Assembly (NCBI GenBank): GCA_037128295.1
Contig: JBAXWR010000001.1
Coordinates: 25,406 to 89,405 of the forward strand
Direction of reading: 5' to 3'
Length of the DNA stretch: 64,000 nt
Source: JAAFHB01 sp037128295
GTDB taxonomy: Bacteria > Bacteroidota > Bacteroidia > Bacteroidales > Prolixibacteraceae
Part shown: piece after piece, positions 1-7,908 of the stretch
Layout of the letters: each line of letters begins with the position of its first letter
Numbering within the stretch: the first letter of the stretch is position 1
The notes under the pieces: generated by a model
Told to the model about the DNA's origin: nothing
The model's database searches: none
The model's input: only the letters and a program-made list of their open reading frames with translations
Made by a program: the position numbers and the translations under genes

Positions 1-813
1 GATTCCTAGCGCAAGAAAAGGAATCCATGAAATTTTTCCAACTGTTTCCAGCGACAAGGAGTGTGAATCGTGGAGGAATTTCGGAATCCAAAACATGTAG
101 AAATAAAAGATGGGATCGAGGATAAAACGCACACCAGCAAATACAAGTACTTCCCTGTTTTTAAGGAGTAAAGATATTTTTACCTTGCTCTTTTTGTTTT
201 CAGGTCTTTGATCAAATGAAATTTCTTGTTGAATATCAGGATGTTTAGCTCCACGGGTGGCGATCAGCCAGGCTGCGAGCCAGATAAATCCAAATCCTCC
301 ACTGATCAGGAATACTGACCGCCAGCCAACAACTGCCAAAAGATAGACGCACAGTGGTGGTGCGATAACAGCACCGATAGCGGAACCGCCAATTGCGATC
401 CCGTTGGCCAGGGCTTGTTTGCTTTTAGGGACCCATTCGATCACTGCCTTGACTGCTCCCGGAAAGCAGCCACCTTCGCCCAATCCCAACATAAAACGGA
501 AGGCCCCAAAATGAAAAACACTGGTGGATACGCTGTGAAGCAGGGTGGCAAATGACCAGAACCCAACCGAAATACCCAATCCCAACCTGCTTCCATAACG
601 ATCAATTAAAATCCCACCCAACGTAAACATGATCGCATAACTGATCAGAAATCCAGAGTTGATAAAGCCGTATTCAATATCAGTAATACTTAGATCCTCT
701 TTGATTTTCAGAATTGATACTGAAAGTACCTGCCGGTCAAGAAAACTTAACGAAGTTGCCAGAAGCAACAATCCGACAATGACCCAATAGTGGAATTTTA
801 TTCTTTTCTTCAC
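1..813 (-). CDS. MFS transporter, ExuT/anion:cation symporter-like (3' end outside window)
   Basis: The reverse strand is open from a GTG codon at 813 to the window edge, about 271 codons with no stop. It reads as the N-terminal half of a major facilitator permease: a first hydrophobic segment ending in LSFLDRQ, then LGGILIDRYGSRLGLG, which is the loop 2-3 MFS signature, then RFMLGLGEGGCFPGAVKAV and the WRSVFLISGGFGF segment of helices 4-6. This pattern resembles the hexuronate/anion:cation symporter group, but the substrate cannot be read from sequence. No in-frame ATG lies near the beginning and a stop codon lies just upstream, so GTG is the best start. It diverges from a GntR regulator with a palindromic operator between them, which suggests substrate-responsive control. 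Confidence 0.85.
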   Translation of the reverse strand, partial: MKKRIKFHYWVIVGLLLLATSLSFLDRQVLSVSILKIKEDLSITDIEYGFINSGFLISYAIMFTLGGILIDRYGSRLGLGISVGFWSFATLLHSVSTSVFHFGAFRFMLGLGEGGCFPGAVKAVIEWVPKSKQALANGIAIGGSAIGAVIAPPLCVYLLAVVGWRSVFLISGGFGFIWLAAWLIATRGAKHPDIQQEISFDQRPENKKSKVKISLLLKNREVLVFAGVRFILDPIFYFYMFWIPKFLHDSHSLSLETVGKISWIPFLALGI

Positions 814-840
814 AACCTAACGCACTAAGTTAATTTTTCA

Positions 841-848
841 CAAATATA
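841..848 (-). promoter_or_regulatory. Bacteroidota -7 element for the MFS gene
   Basis: On the reverse strand this reads TATATTTG, matching the TAnnTTTG -7 consensus of Bacteroidota primary sigma factor promoters. It lies about 28 bases upstream of the GTG start at 813. No convincing -33 TTG element was picked out. Confidence 0.45.
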
Positions 849-906
849 AGTATTGGATTAAAATATGCAACTATTATTTGTGTTATTTTGTGTTTTATTG
901 ATTTAC

Positions 907-918
907 TGTTGTACAACA
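907..918. promoter_or_regulatory. Probable GntR operator
   Basis: TGTTGTACAACA is a perfect 12-base palindrome. It lies 17 bases upstream of the preferred GntR start at 936 and inside the divergent MFS/GntR spacer. The GT...AC core fits the general GntR-family operator form, so autoregulation plus control of the transporter is a reasonable inference. Confidence 0.55.
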
Positions 919-935
919 TATCGAACAATTCTTTT

Positions 936-1691
936 ATGGTAAAGAATATTAGTCCCAAATATCTGACAATCAGCAAGGAGATCATTCGGAGGATCGAAAC
1001 TGGTGAACTGGAGGCTGGTGATAAAGTCCCTTCTGAGAACGAACTGATCAAGACTTATAAGATCAGCAATACCACCGCACGTAAAAGTTTACTCGAAGTT
1101 GAGTTAAATGGATGGGCTACCCGCATCAAAGGGAAAGGGACGTTTGTTTTAAACCGCTCTGAAGATAAACACCTCACAAGGGTACTGGGGTCGTTCCAGA
1201 ACGACCTTGAGAGTTTCAGCAATAACCTGATCAAAGAGGGTTTTACACCTCGGAACATTATACTTGAAAAAACGATTCTCGAAAACGGAATTTCATCCAA
1301 CATCAATGGCCGCCATTATATTATCGAAGGTGCTGTCCTGAAAATTCACCGTTTGCGCTATGCCAATGAGACACTTCTAAAGGACGAAACCAAGTATATA
1401 TCAATGACTTGTTGTCCAAAAATCAACTTTTTGGACCTTGAGGATTCGTTGAACAAAATTTACGAAGATAAATACCACTTGAAACTAGGGGAAGTACAGC
1501 GGACTATGGGAACAACAATCCTATTACCTGACGAACCGACCAATTATTTTGAAGCCGGAATACCGCTTGCGGTTTTTATTCTAGATGGGGCCATCTTTAA
1601 CAGTGATGGTAAGATTGTCGAAATCGAAAAATCGTTATACCGTGGCGATAAATACAAGTTCTCAATTACCACAAAGCCGCAGCTCTTTTAG
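936..1691 (+). CDS. GntR/HutC-family transcriptional regulator
   Basis: The N-terminal 75 residues form a GntR winged helix-turn-helix: PSENELIKTYKISNTTARK contains the recognition helix, followed by the wing GWATRIKGKGTFV. The rest, roughly residues 95-245, resembles a UTRA ligand-binding domain as in HutC-type regulators. The frame is open from 888, but I prefer ATG 936 (MVKNISPKY). The upstream 16 residues are not family-like, and the longer start would place the palindrome at 907-918 inside the gene. The ligand is unknown; the divergent sugar/acid-type MFS gene suggests its substrate or a derivative. Confidence 0.85.
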   Translation: MVKNISPKYLTISKEIIRRIETGELEAGDKVPSENELIKTYKISNTTARKSLLEVELNGWATRIKGKGTFVLNRSEDKHLTRVLGSFQNDLESFSNNLIKEGFTPRNIILEKTILENGISSNINGRHYIIEGAVLKIHRLRYANETLLKDETKYISMTCCPKINFLDLEDSLNKIYEDKYHLKLGEVQRTMGTTILLPDEPTNYFEAGIPLAVFILDGAIFNSDGKIVEIEKSLYRGDKYKFSITTKPQLF

Positions 1692-1722
1692 CATTAAAAA
1701 GAATTGTAAAGAGTATAATTTC

Positions 1723-2697
1723 TTAACTTACCCTGGACGTAATGTAATTGACATATTCAATTAATGCAGATTTGACCTCCGATTCCGGGTATACCGATAA
1801 CTGTCCGGTAGCCTGTTCAATAAAAGCATACATAATCCTTTCGGCGTATTTAAAACCTCCATGGAGTTCTACAAATTCGTTTACTTCGCGAATATCGGAT
1901 GCTGATTTTGTATGTTTCCTGACGATTTTTAATATTCTTGACTTGTCTTTGCTCTCGGAATTGTTTAGGGCATGAATCAGGGGAAGGGTAATTTTCTTTT
2001 CCCGCAGGTCATTCCCGGTAGGTTTCCCGATAAGGTTCGATTTTTGAAAATCAAACAAGTCATCCTTAATCTGGAAAGCCATGCCAGCGTACTCCCCAAA
2101 AAGTCTCATTCGTTCAATTCTTTCTTTATCATCTGTAACAGAACAAGTTCCTACCGCTGCGCTTGTTGCCAGTAGCGAGGCTGTTTTTTTCCTAATGATT
2201 TCAAAATAAACTTCCTCTGTAATGTCTTGTTTCCGAGCCTTTTCGATCTGAAGGATCTCGCCTTCGCTCATATCACGAACTGCGGTGCAGATATGGTCAA
2301 GTATATCGTAATCACGGTGTTCAATCGACCAAAGCAACCCCTTTGCCAATATAAAGTCCCCTACCAGAACGGCTATTTTATTCTTCCATACCGCGTTAAC
2401 AGAAAAGAAACCACGGCGCTGATATGAATCGTCAACCACATCATCGTGAACAAGGGTGGCAGTATGCAATAATTCTATGGTTAAGGCTGCATGATAGGTT
2501 CTGTCATTGAAAATGCCATTCAATTTTGCCGAAAGAAACACCATCATCGGGCGCATTTGCTTTCCCTTACGGCGCAGGATGTAATTAATAATCGTACTTA
2601 ACAGTGGTAAGTCACTTTTCGTTGCCTTTTGGAAATAGGGCTCAAATTTAACGAGCTCCTCTCTTATAGGTGATATAATCAGTTCTTTAGATGACAT
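1723..2697 (-). CDS. Polyprenyl diphosphate synthase (IspB/HepT-like)
   Basis: A 324-residue trans-isoprenyl diphosphate synthase that extends allylic diphosphates with isopentenyl diphosphate to make long quinone or carrier side chains in the cytoplasm. The substrate-binding GKQMRP segment is at 45-50. The first aspartate-rich motif, DDVVDD, is at 85-90 and the second, DDLFD, at 212-216. The length is normal for the family. In a menaquinone-dependent Bacteroidota it most likely makes the menaquinone side chain, but chain length cannot be read directly. It ends head to tail with the GntR gene and has its own TAnnTTTG promoter. Confidence 0.92.
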   Translation of the reverse strand: MSSKELIISPIREELVKFEPYFQKATKSDLPLLSTIINYILRRKGKQMRPMMVFLSAKLNGIFNDRTYHAALTIELLHTATLVHDDVVDDSYQRRGFFSVNAVWKNKIAVLVGDFILAKGLLWSIEHRDYDILDHICTAVRDMSEGEILQIEKARKQDITEEVYFEIIRKKTASLLATSAAVGTCSVTDDKERIERMRLFGEYAGMAFQIKDDLFDFQKSNLIGKPTGNDLREKKITLPLIHALNNSESKDKSRILKIVRKHTKSASDIREVNEFVELHGGFKYAERIMYAFIEQATGQLSVYPESEVKSALIEYVNYITSRVS

Positions 2698-2739
2698 TCT
2701 TTAAAAATTGTATTCCTTCCTGGTTGTTCTTCCTCACGT

Positions 2740-2747
2740 CAAAGGTA
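2740..2747 (-). promoter_or_regulatory. -7 element for the polyprenyl synthase
   Basis: The reverse strand reads TACCTTTG, matching TAnnTTTG, about 43 bases before the ATG at 2697. Confidence 0.45.
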
Positions 2748-2936
2748 AGAATTAATTTCGATCCCGAAAAAATAGTTTGTAGCCATTCTAAATTGCCAAT
2801 TCATATTTTGAATTTCTTTCAAATTGTCTTTTGTAAGTATTTATATATGTGAATATTAATAAATACTTTTTCTTCATTCATCGTTGGATCCGATTTCGCA
2901 GGTCGATGATTCCCGAAGGCGTAAAATAATTATTCA

Positions 2937-2945
2937 TATATTTGC
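2937..2945 (+). promoter_or_regulatory. -7 element for the ArsR gene
   Basis: TATATTTGC matches TAnnTTTGC exactly and lies about 57 bases upstream of the ArsR start. The rest of the 2698-2996 spacer is AT-rich without an open frame. Confidence 0.45.
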
Positions 2946-3002
2946 ATCAATAATTAAAATGTTCGAATTCTCATTCAAAAGCATCTATAACAAGCCGTGA
3001 AA

Positions 3003-3305
3003 ATGAACTATACTGAATTAAATATCGATAAGTTGACTGTGGCGACCGAAATGTTAAAGGCAATTGCACACCCCATGCGAATAGCAATTGTTGGTTATCT
3101 CGATGGTGGGGTGCACCTTTCAGTAACCGAAATTCACGAACGGTTAGGAATTGAGCAATCGACTACTTCACATCATTTGGGGATACTTAAAGACAAGGGC
3201 GTTTTAAACTCAAAGCGTGATGGGAAAAATACGTTTTATTTTTTAAAGCACTCAGCCTTAACAGGCATTCTCGATTGCATTGAAAAATGCAAATGTGAGG
3301 ATTAA
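3003..3305 (+). CDS. ArsR-family winged-helix regulator
   Basis: A 100-residue protein with the ArsR fold: MLKAIAHPMRIAIVGYL at the N-terminus, then TEIHERLGIEQSTTSHHLGILKDKGVL as the helix-turn-helix and recognition helix, then the wing KRDGKNTFYFLK. The C-terminus has the pair CIEKCKC, which could bind a metal, but the canonical ArsR CxC near helix 3 is absent, so metal sensing is only a possibility. GTG at 2997 is also in frame; ATG 3003 is preferred because it lies six bases further on and is a standard start. No obvious target gene lies next to it. Confidence 0.85.
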   Translation: MNYTELNIDKLTVATEMLKAIAHPMRIAIVGYLDGGVHLSVTEIHERLGIEQSTTSHHLGILKDKGVLNSKRDGKNTFYFLKHSALTGILDCIEKCKCED

Positions 3306-3317
3306 GTAATTATAATA

Positions 3318-3343
3318 CAGGTATTTAAATTATTATATACCTG
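3318..3343. terminator. Possible hairpin between convergent genes
   Basis: CAGGTAT (3318-3324) pairs with ATACCTG (3337-3343) between the ArsR gene and the end of the DUF4038 gene. The stem is seven pairs without a T tract, so terminator function is weakly supported. Confidence 0.25.
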
Positions 3344-4805
3344 GTGCCTTATAATTCCGGTTCTCATCATCAAGAACCAATATCCAGTCATTGCCTCGCC
3401 CCTTAGTTGGGGTTTGGAAAGTTTTCGAACCATTCCCGGAAAAATTCCCAATTGATTTGGCTTCTCCGTTGTGCGGATCGAACCACCATGCCCTGATTGT
3501 ATTTGCACCGATTTTATCCAATTGCACCGTTACGTCCCACCCTGTTGGAATATATACCATGGCATATCCCTTCCCACGGGTTGCAACAACATAATCCGTT
3601 TCGGGATAATAGGCAGAAGTGATCAATGACTGGTCGGGCACACGTGACAAAAATGGACGGGACTCCATTAACCGGCGTGCGTGAACAAGGTCTCCAGCAC
3701 CGGGAAGATCAAGCACATCGTACCAGTTGTGGCGTGCCAGGCCAACAGGTTCGTGTTCGGGTGTCAACATTTGCCAGATAGGGTGGCATCCGTAAGTATG
3801 GCCAAAACCTCCCGAAAAGAGATCCCAATACATAGCCTGACGAACATCTGCATCGTCAAACCAACCCAGAATTTCAGGTTTCCAACCAACAGGGTGATCT
3901 TCGTAGCGCGGCTCACCATCAAAACATGGTTTGACAGGTTGTAAATCATAATCATGGGCAATAATCCTTTTATAGATCGCAAAACTTCGTTGTCCATGCC
4001 CTGTCTGGCACATGTTGAAATCGAGCCATTCGCTTTGCTGAAACCATTCCGAGGAACTGCGTTCTCCACAGGGATGAAAAGTCATCAGGTGGCGCTGATC
4101 GACAGATTTTATCCCATTGCCAATTGCTTCCCAAATCTCTTTGTTCTTACCTCCACCGTCGCGGTCTCCACCGTTGATCCAGATGATATTTGGAAATGAT
4201 TTATACCGGTTGCCAATCCATTTCCCATACTGAAAAGCATTGTCCTTATTGAAAATTTCAGGCCCTTTTCCCCATTGTTTATCCACTTTATCGCCCCATG
4301 TTGGAAGAAGTCCGATAAAAATTCCCTTTTCTTCTGCTTTTTTGATCACCCAATCAACATGGGCAAAATAAACCTCGTTTGGTTTTAAAGGATCGTTATC
4401 GATCAAAGGATGGTTACCTTCGGCATTGGGCGTATTCAGGCCATCAAGTTCGGCTAGTGCAACTGCCTGGATCACTGTAAATCCCTTGGCTCTTCGGTTT
4501 TCGAGGTACTTTTCGGTATCCGCCTTAGTTAAGCGGTGAAATAATTCCCATCCTGTATCGCCTAAATAAAAAAACGGCGTACCATCGGCAAAAACAAGAA
4601 ACCGCTTATTTTCTGAAACCTTCAGATTGCCATGCTTGAAATCCACAGAAGTACCTTTCCAATAATTTTCTTCACCTCCAGATTTAAAAGTTGAAATAAA
4701 TAGAAATAGGGAAATAAATTGAGAAATAGAAATAAGATGAAATATGGAAATAGATGGAAACAAGGAAATAAATAGAAATTTGGAAATAAGTTGAAATGGT
4801 TTCAT
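3333..4805 (-). CDS. DUF4038 / apiosidase-like (GH140-type) glycoside hydrolase, exported
   Basis: A 490-residue protein. After a signal-like N-terminus it has the DUF4038 TIM-barrel features: FLVFADGTPFFYLGDTGWELFHRL, then GFTVIQAVALAELDG, then LLPTWGDKVDKQWG, then WINGGDRDGG (around residue 220, a likely catalytic acid region) and CFDGEPRYED. The C-terminal about 100 residues resemble the collagen-binding-like beta domain that often follows DUF4038. Such enzymes cleave apiose- or other plant-glycan linkages; the substrate here is unknown. The leader (about residues 5-40) is an unusual Phe-Ile-Ser-rich string encoded by a degenerate GGAAATA-type repeat, so the annotated N-terminus may be repeat-derived. 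Confidence 0.85.
   Translation of the reverse strand: MKPFQLISKFLFISLFPSISIFHLISISQFISLFLFISTFKSGGEENYWKGTSVDFKHGNLKVSENKRFLVFADGTPFFYLGDTGWELFHRLTKADTEKYLENRRAKGFTVIQAVALAELDGLNTPNAEGNHPLIDNDPLKPNEVYFAHVDWVIKKAEEKGIFIGLLPTWGDKVDKQWGKGPEIFNKDNAFQYGKWIGNRYKSFPNIIWINGGDRDGGGKNKEIWEAIGNGIKSVDQRHLMTFHPCGERSSSEWFQQSEWLDFNMCQTGHGQRSFAIYKRIIAHDYDLQPVKPCFDGEPRYEDHPVGWKPEILGWFDDADVRQAMYWDLFSGGFGHTYGCHPIWQMLTPEHEPVGLARHNWYDVLDLPGAGDLVHARRLMESRPFLSRVPDQSLITSAYYPETDYVVATRGKGYAMVYIPTGWDVTVQLDKIGANTIRAWWFDPHNGEAKSIGNFSGNGSKTFQTPTKGRGNDWILVLDDENRNYKAPGI
4690..4800. repeat. Degenerate GGAAATA-type low-complexity repeat
   Basis: The stretch contains about ten imperfect copies of GAAATA/GGAAATA spaced by 2-6 bases. 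It lies inside the 5' end of the DUF4038 gene and encodes its Phe/Ile/Ser-rich leader. A similar GGAAATA cluster is at 60444-60483. Confidence 0.6.
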
Positions 4806-4824
4806 TAAATTGTATGTTAATCAA

Positions 4825-5511
4825 TTAGAGAAATTCAAGTTCTTTAAGGTCAGCTATCACGATATCGGCACCGGAATCCCAAAGGATGCGATCAGCGAGG
4901 ATACCAGTGTTGACCGCGACTGTGTAAATCCCAGCGGCTTTGGCCGATTGTATGCCCAAAGGTGCATTTTCGATCACGACAACTTCATCAGCTTTTAGGC
5001 CAGATTTTGCCAGGGCTGTGAGGTATGGCTCAGGATGTGGTTTGCCATGCGTGACATCCCGTCCTGAAACGATCCGATCGCGGGAAATCAATCCATCAAA
5101 ATCAAGGAGCAAAGCATCCAAAAATTTGTCCTGTGAGGATCCTGTCACAACCCAAATTGCAAATCCTTGTATTTTAAGACTTTCCATTAATGATTTTGCA
5201 CTTTTGAATGGCAACGCATCAGGGTAGTCTGCGATTATTTCTGTCTTTTTGGAATAAATCTGATCGATCTCCACATCCGTAGCATTCCTGTTTTCATTTT
5301 CCTGAAACACGAGGTTAATCGTTGAGGATGCCGTACGACCTTCGTTGTGATAAACCATTTCCTGAGGAAAATCGATCCCAAAATGATCGAATGCACTGCT
5401 CCATGCTTTGGCATGGTAACCCATTGAATCATAGAGTACTCCGTCCATATCAAAGAAAACACCTTTTTTATCGTGGAAAGTCTTATTAGGGGAAATGAAC
5501 TGATCTGCCAT
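4825..5511 (-). CDS. HAD-superfamily hydrolase, beta-phosphoglucomutase-like
   Basis: A 228-residue haloacid dehalogenase-type phosphatase or phosphomutase. Motif I is DMDGVLYDS (residues 21-29) with nucleophile D21 and acid/base D23. Motif II is WVVTGSS, motif III is the Lys of GKPHPEPYL, and motif IV is the acidic VIENAPLG. A four-helix cap lies between motifs I and II, which is the subclass of beta-phosphoglucomutase and 2-deoxyglucose-6-phosphatase. It starts about 20 bases from the end of nothing recognisable upstream and is transcribed in the same direction as the DUF4038 glycosidase, so a role in processing released sugar phosphates is plausible but not shown. Confidence 0.85.
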   Translation of the reverse strand: MADQFISPNKTFHDKKGVFFDMDGVLYDSMGYHAKAWSSAFDHFGIDFPQEMVYHNEGRTASSTINLVFQENENRNATDVEIDQIYSKKTEIIADYPDALPFKSAKSLMESLKIQGFAIWVVTGSSQDKFLDALLLDFDGLISRDRIVSGRDVTHGKPHPEPYLTALAKSGLKADEVVVIENAPLGIQSAKAAGIYTVAVNTGILADRILWDSGADIVIADLKELEFL

Positions 5512-5684
5512 ATTTTTAAAGTATATGTTCCTATTTATTCCGCAAAGTTCTAAAAATATTTATCAATCGGCAGCTCAAGCATTATCAAAAGATATAAGTT
5601 TAATCAGGTAATATAACAGGATTAGGCATAACCAGATTAAAATTAATATTTTATTCAAGTCTATTAGGATCTCGTAAAAATTAT

Positions 5685-5693
5685 TAGTTTTGC
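5685..5693 (+). promoter_or_regulatory. -7 element of lasso precursor A1
   Basis: TAGTTTTGC fits TAnnTTTGC, 41 bases before the A1 start. The flanking ATTAGTTTTG block recurs before the third precursor, at 15551-15560, which supports it as the promoter of the ancestral operon. Confidence 0.5.
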
Positions 5694-5734
5694 CCTATTA
5701 TAATCGTTATTATTAACCTTTAACAACGCATATT

Positions 5735-5857
5735 ATGGATAACGAAACTTCAAAGAAAGCAACTTGGCAAAAGCCTGAAATGATTGATCTTGACATTGAG
5801 CTTACTGATAAGATTTATTCTAATGCTGAAGATGGCCCAAATTGGGGACCATACTAG
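5735..5857 (+). CDS. Lasso-peptide precursor A1
   Basis: A 40-codon gene. The leader has W-Q-K-P at residues 11-14, matching the aromatic-x-x-Pro (YxxP) motif that the RRE protein B1 recognises, followed by EMIDLDIEL and Thr24. Thr at -2 of the core is the usual lasso cleavage mark, giving core KIYSNAEDGPNWGPY with a possible ring from residue 1 to Glu7 or Asp8. If cleavage is after Lys26 the core begins at Ile and Asp becomes residue 7. Tyr3, Ser4 and the terminal Tyr are possible sulfation or phosphorylation sites. It heads the kinase-sulfotransferase-B1-B2-C operon and is separated from it by a terminator. Two sister precursors at 12819 and 15605 share the leader but not the core. Confidence 0.8.
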   Translation: MDNETSKKATWQKPEMIDLDIELTDKIYSNAEDGPNWGPY

Positions 5858-5889
5858 TAAGAACTTTAAGTTTGCTAAAGTTAACACCG

Positions 5890-5915
5890 ATCCCTCTTAA
5901 TAGGAGGGATTTTTT
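5890..5915 (+). terminator. Intrinsic terminator between precursor A1 and the processing genes
   Basis: ATCCCTC (5890-5896) pairs with GAGGGAT (5904-5910), followed by a T run to 5915. Placed directly after A1, it should make precursor transcript more abundant than the downstream enzyme transcript. The same arrangement occurs after the third precursor. Confidence 0.75.
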
Positions 5916-5958
5916 CAAAATATGAATATTCATTTTCTTATAAAGCCAAAAATGCCAT

Positions 5959-6789
5959 ATGGTCATTGATTTTCCGGTCCCAAACGTCTCAATTTATTAT
6001 AATCAACCTATTTCAAAGCTAGATAACCCCCTTTTGGATTATCCGGCTTTTCAGGTCAAGGGAAACGAATTATTTATGGATGTTAACCGGATTGCACGGT
6101 ATTTGGTTCGGAATGGGAATGAAATATTCATTGACCAACACCCCGAGGCAGACCGTGCTTCTGTTTACCTGTTTCTTGCGGGTTCGGCTTTTGGAGCCTT
6201 GCTTCACCAACGGAATATGCTCCCACTTCACGGCAGTTCTTTTGTTTACAATGGGAAGGGAGTTGTCATTTGTGGGGCAAGCGGGGCAGGTAAATCGTCT
6301 GTGGTGGCTTCGTTCTGCCAGAATGGTGGCATTTTTATTAATGACGACATTACTCCCTTAAATATCACGGATAACGAAACGACGATTGTTCCCATAAGAA
6401 CAAGGCTGAAATTATGGGACGACACCCTCGAAAAGTTAAACCTAACGGACATGGACCTGGAAAAAATCAGGCCTACAATAGAAAAGTTTTACCTGCCGCT
6501 GAGCGGGGTTTATAATGAGGAAAAACGGTTCGATCAGCTTTATATTCTTTCCACACACAATAAAGAGGAGTTTATTGTAAAAGAGCTTAGTGGTGTTGAA
6601 AAATACAATGCGATCAGGTATCAAATCTATAGGAAAATTTACCTCAAAGGGATGCCTGAAACCGAGAAAACCTATTTCAGACAACTTTTGAAACTGTCAA
6701 CTCAAGTATCAGTAAAACAAATAGTTAGACCGAATATATGTGATGTTCGTGATACAATGGCGAAAATCAGAAAAGAGATTGGTGAATGA
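5959..6789 (+). CDS. HPr-kinase-like lasso peptide kinase, copy 1
   Basis: A 276-residue protein related to the C-terminal catalytic domain of HPr kinase/phosphorylase. HGSS is at 91-94, the Walker A loop GASGAGKS at 106-113 and FINDDITPL near 127-135 as the acidic Walker B-like segment. Homologues in paeninodin-type lasso clusters phosphorylate a serine of the precursor, so it may phosphorylate the A peptide. It could also act in another nucleotide-dependent step, since a sulfotransferase follows. The stop overlaps the sulfotransferase start by four bases (ATGA), so the two are translationally coupled. Copy 3 at 15840-16670 has the same length and start. Confidence 0.8.
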   Translation: MVIDFPVPNVSIYYNQPISKLDNPLLDYPAFQVKGNELFMDVNRIARYLVRNGNEIFIDQHPEADRASVYLFLAGSAFGALLHQRNMLPLHGSSFVYNGKGVVICGASGAGKSSVVASFCQNGGIFINDDITPLNITDNETTIVPIRTRLKLWDDTLEKLNLTDMDLEKIRPTIEKFYLPLSGVYNEEKRFDQLYILSTHNKEEFIVKELSGVEKYNAIRYQIYRKIYLKGMPETEKTYFRQLLKLSTQVSVKQIVRPNICDVRDTMAKIRKEIGE

Positions 6790-7637
6790 AAAATTTTGTC
6801 TGGTTGGTTTCCTATCCAAAATCGGGAAATACCTGGTTTCGGATATTTTTATCCAATTATTTGAACAACAGGTCAATACCAGCAACTCTTGAAGAGATCG
6901 AATCGACACCTATTGCCGGGAACGCTACCCTGTTTGAAGAGCTGACAGGTTTAAATCCATTCGAATTGACCCCGGAAGAGGTTGACTTCTATCGTCCGGA
7001 AATCTATAAGTTTGCTTCAAGGGAAATTGAAGGTATAAGTTACCGTAAAACCCACGATGCCTATACGTTCAATAGCAATGGTGAACCATTGTTTCCGGAA
7101 GATTGTACAAAAGCAGCAATCTATTTTATCCGTAATCCATTGGACGTATGTGTATCATATGCCAATCATAGTGCAAGTCAAGTCGAAAAAACGATCAAAT
7201 TATTGTTGAACGAAAAAGGATTTATTGCCGGAAAGAGGAACGGACAGTTGCGGCAAATGTTGTTGTCGTGGAAAGGCCATGTGGAGAGTTGGCAAAACCA
7301 AACTGCAATTCCCATCCATTTTGTGAGGTATGAAGATATGAAGCTTAGGCCTATTGAGATTTTTGGTACGGCTATCCGGTTTTTGGGATTGGAATATGAC
7401 GAAGAACGGTTGATCAGGTCAATCGGGCACAGCGACTTCAAATTGCTTCAAAAAATGGAAGAAGAGACTGGTTTTAATGAGCGGTTGCAAAATTGCAAAT
7501 CTTTTTTTTGGAAAGGTGAAATCGGTAATTATCGGAATTACTTGTCGGATAATGATATAGAAAGAATTGTTGATTACAATTCCGGTATTATGAAAAAATT
7601 TGGATATCTTAGTGCCGATAATAAACTTGAAATTTAA
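6786..7637 (+). CDS. PAPS-dependent sulfotransferase, copy 1 (lasso operon)
   Basis: A 283-residue cytosolic-type sulfotransferase. The 5'-phosphosulfate loop YPKSGNTW is at 10-17. The 3'-phosphate-binding segment YFIRNPLDVCVSYANHSA is at 113-130 with Arg116 and Ser124. The catalytic-base candidate is His90 in RKTHDAY, comparable to KTH of animal sulfotransferases. The C-terminus FFWKGEIGNYRNYLSD matches the usual GxxGxWKN-like end segment in position. Its place between the lasso kinase and B1 suggests it sulfates the lasso peptide on Tyr, Ser or Thr; an APS kinase in the same locus would supply PAPS. The acceptor is inferred. Confidence 0.85.
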   Translation: MKNFVWLVSYPKSGNTWFRIFLSNYLNNRSIPATLEEIESTPIAGNATLFEELTGLNPFELTPEEVDFYRPEIYKFASREIEGISYRKTHDAYTFNSNGEPLFPEDCTKAAIYFIRNPLDVCVSYANHSASQVEKTIKLLLNEKGFIAGKRNGQLRQMLLSWKGHVESWQNQTAIPIHFVRYEDMKLRPIEIFGTAIRFLGLEYDEERLIRSIGHSDFKLLQKMEEETGFNERLQNCKSFFWKGEIGNYRNYLSDNDIERIVDYNSGIMKKFGYLSADNKLEI

Positions 7638-7643
7638 TAAGGA

Positions 7644-7907
7644 ATGGAAAAATATAACAGGAATAACGAAATACTTGATGGCAACCTTGATGGAAGCCTG
7701 GTGATGATGGACATTCAAAAGGGGAAATATTTTAGTTTGAACCCGGTTGGTAAAAGAATCTGGGAGCTTATTGAACAACCAAAAAGTTTCGATGAAATTA
7801 CCGATTCGCTTCAGGCTGAATTCGAAGTAACCCCTGAGCAATGCCGGTCGGAAGTTATTGAGTTTCTGGCGAAGATGGAGAAGTCGGGAATCATTAAAAG
7901 AGAATAA
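7644..7907 (+). CDS. PqqD-like RiPP recognition element (lasso B1), copy 1
   Basis: An 87-residue PqqD-fold protein with the order typical of stand-alone lasso B1 proteins: a beta region (SLVMMDIQKGKYFSLN), then VGKRIWELIEQPKSFDEIT, then a C-terminal winged-helix-like part ending in FLAKMEKSGII. B1 binds the precursor leader, here probably through the WxxP motif, and presents it to protease B2. It starts six bases after the sulfotransferase and ends one base before B2. Copy 3 at 17524-17787 is nearly identical in length and sequence. Confidence 0.9.
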   Translation: MEKYNRNNEILDGNLDGSLVMMDIQKGKYFSLNPVGKRIWELIEQPKSFDEITDSLQAEFEVTPEQCRSEVIEFLAKMEKSGIIKRE

Positions 7908-7908
7908 A

